From contig NC_081143.1 of the NCBI RefSeq assembly GCF_958295425.1, forward strand, positions 23,431,281 to 23,495,280: a DNA stretch of 64,000 bases, in the 5' to 3' direction. This document shows positions 52,896 through 64,000 of this stretch, piece after piece. Position 1 is the first letter of the stretch. Each line of letters begins with the position of its first letter. Position numbers and translations under genes: made by a program. This DNA is from Solea solea. Taxonomy: Eukaryota > Chordata > Actinopteri > Pleuronectiformes > Soleidae. The notes under the pieces were generated by a model, which searched no databases, was not told the origin of the DNA, and saw only the letters and a program-made list of their open reading frames with translations.

Positions 52896-53705
52896 GACAT
52901 GAACAAGTTTTCACACACAGTTGGGAATCAGTTTCCAAATTTCCTGGTCGCTCTTTGTACCATAAACTTTTATTTTAATTACAAACCTGACTCCTCCTGA
53001 GCAAGGTTATTATAGTTATAATGAAAACGAATGAAGAAACCAAAACTAAAATTGAAAAATGTTTTCCTTAACTGAAAAAAAAATAAAAACTAGCGATAAC
53101 TAATTGAAACTTAATTGTGTGTTTATAAAACGAACTAAAATTGTAGCAAAATGTGCTTAGTTTTCGTCCTTTAAATTTATTTCATACATAATCCATTCAT
53201 ATGGGTTCATATGAGGTGTATTTATTTTTTTCTCAGCTGGCAAATTTTGAAAGGTTGTATTTTTAAATGTGGGCCATGAGTGAAACATAACATTTGGTAT
53301 GTACTGTAGTTAATTGGGTTGAGTTGGTTCATGTGTGTCTTTAGTCTGTTGCCTATTTGATTTTTACCTTTCACACTAACGGCATCCAACCTCAGCAGTG
53401 TGATGCACATGTTCTTGTAGACTGTTATATTTGATTCAGAGATGGTTGTTCATTTGTCCTAATTTTTTAAAATGGCATTTTTTGTTGGGTTTGTATGACA
53501 CAATACTTATTATGACCTTTTTGAGTCTTGCATACTCCATATTACATATAAATAAAAATGAATAAATACTGGCAAACCCACTCGACTATTACAACCTTGC
53601 TCCTGAGTTGAGTCTGAAGCGATGGAGCTAAACTGGGGGTTCTCTGAGTGACAGGAAGTGATGTATGTCATGTCATGTGATGCACTTCAGAGGTCTCAGT
53701 CCTGG

Positions 53706-64000
<10,295 letters not shown>

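Overview
The window is nuclear DNA from a bony fish, most likely an acanthomorph teleost. It has long multi-exon genes with GT-AG introns, abundant CA/TG and AT-rich microsatellites, and dispersed teleost-type repeats (short elements ending in AGGGCTGCA/TGCAGCCCT or TCCAGTGTGTAA/TTACACACTGGA, and a hAT-like element). No bacterial, viral or plasmid locus is visible. All gene calls come from reading exons, splice sites and protein similarity by eye; no database search was run.

Five protein-coding genes were reconstructed exon by exon, each in one continuous reading frame. (1) 2388-17408 (+): most of a smooth-muscle myosin heavy chain (myh11), from the ATP-binding P-loop exon to the stop codon; the first coding exons lie left of the window. 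(2) 20509-24283 (-): nde1, a dynein/LIS1 regulator, complete in 8 exons. (3) 26495-31948 (-): pannexin-1 (panx1), complete in 5 exons. (4) 34439-48629 (+): marf1, an oocyte RNA-silencing factor with NYN, RRM and LOTUS domains, complete in 27 exons. (5) 53706-60375 (-): bmerb1 (C16orf45), a small bMERB-domain protein, 5 exons seen with the 5' end possibly outside the window. A tRNA-Lys(CTT) gene lies antisense in a myh11 intron at 9013-9085.

The gene order bmerb1-marf1-nde1-myh11, with matching relative orientations, is that of human 16p13.11. Here panx1, which in human is on chromosome 11, sits between marf1 and nde1. The pairs myh11/nde1 and marf1/bmerb1 converge tail to tail, and predicted poly(A) signals of opposing genes lie about 50-100 bp apart.

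The most interesting reads are two unadvertised alternative exons in myh11. One is a 27-nt cassette exon at the loop-1 position of the mammalian SM-B insert. The other is a 33-nt stop-containing exon at the position of the mammalian SM2 tail. Other points are a conserved DxxD caspase-type motif in panx1, a CaaX-like C terminus on bmerb1, and microsatellites or element remnants lying directly against splice sites. I found no undescribed multi-gene system.
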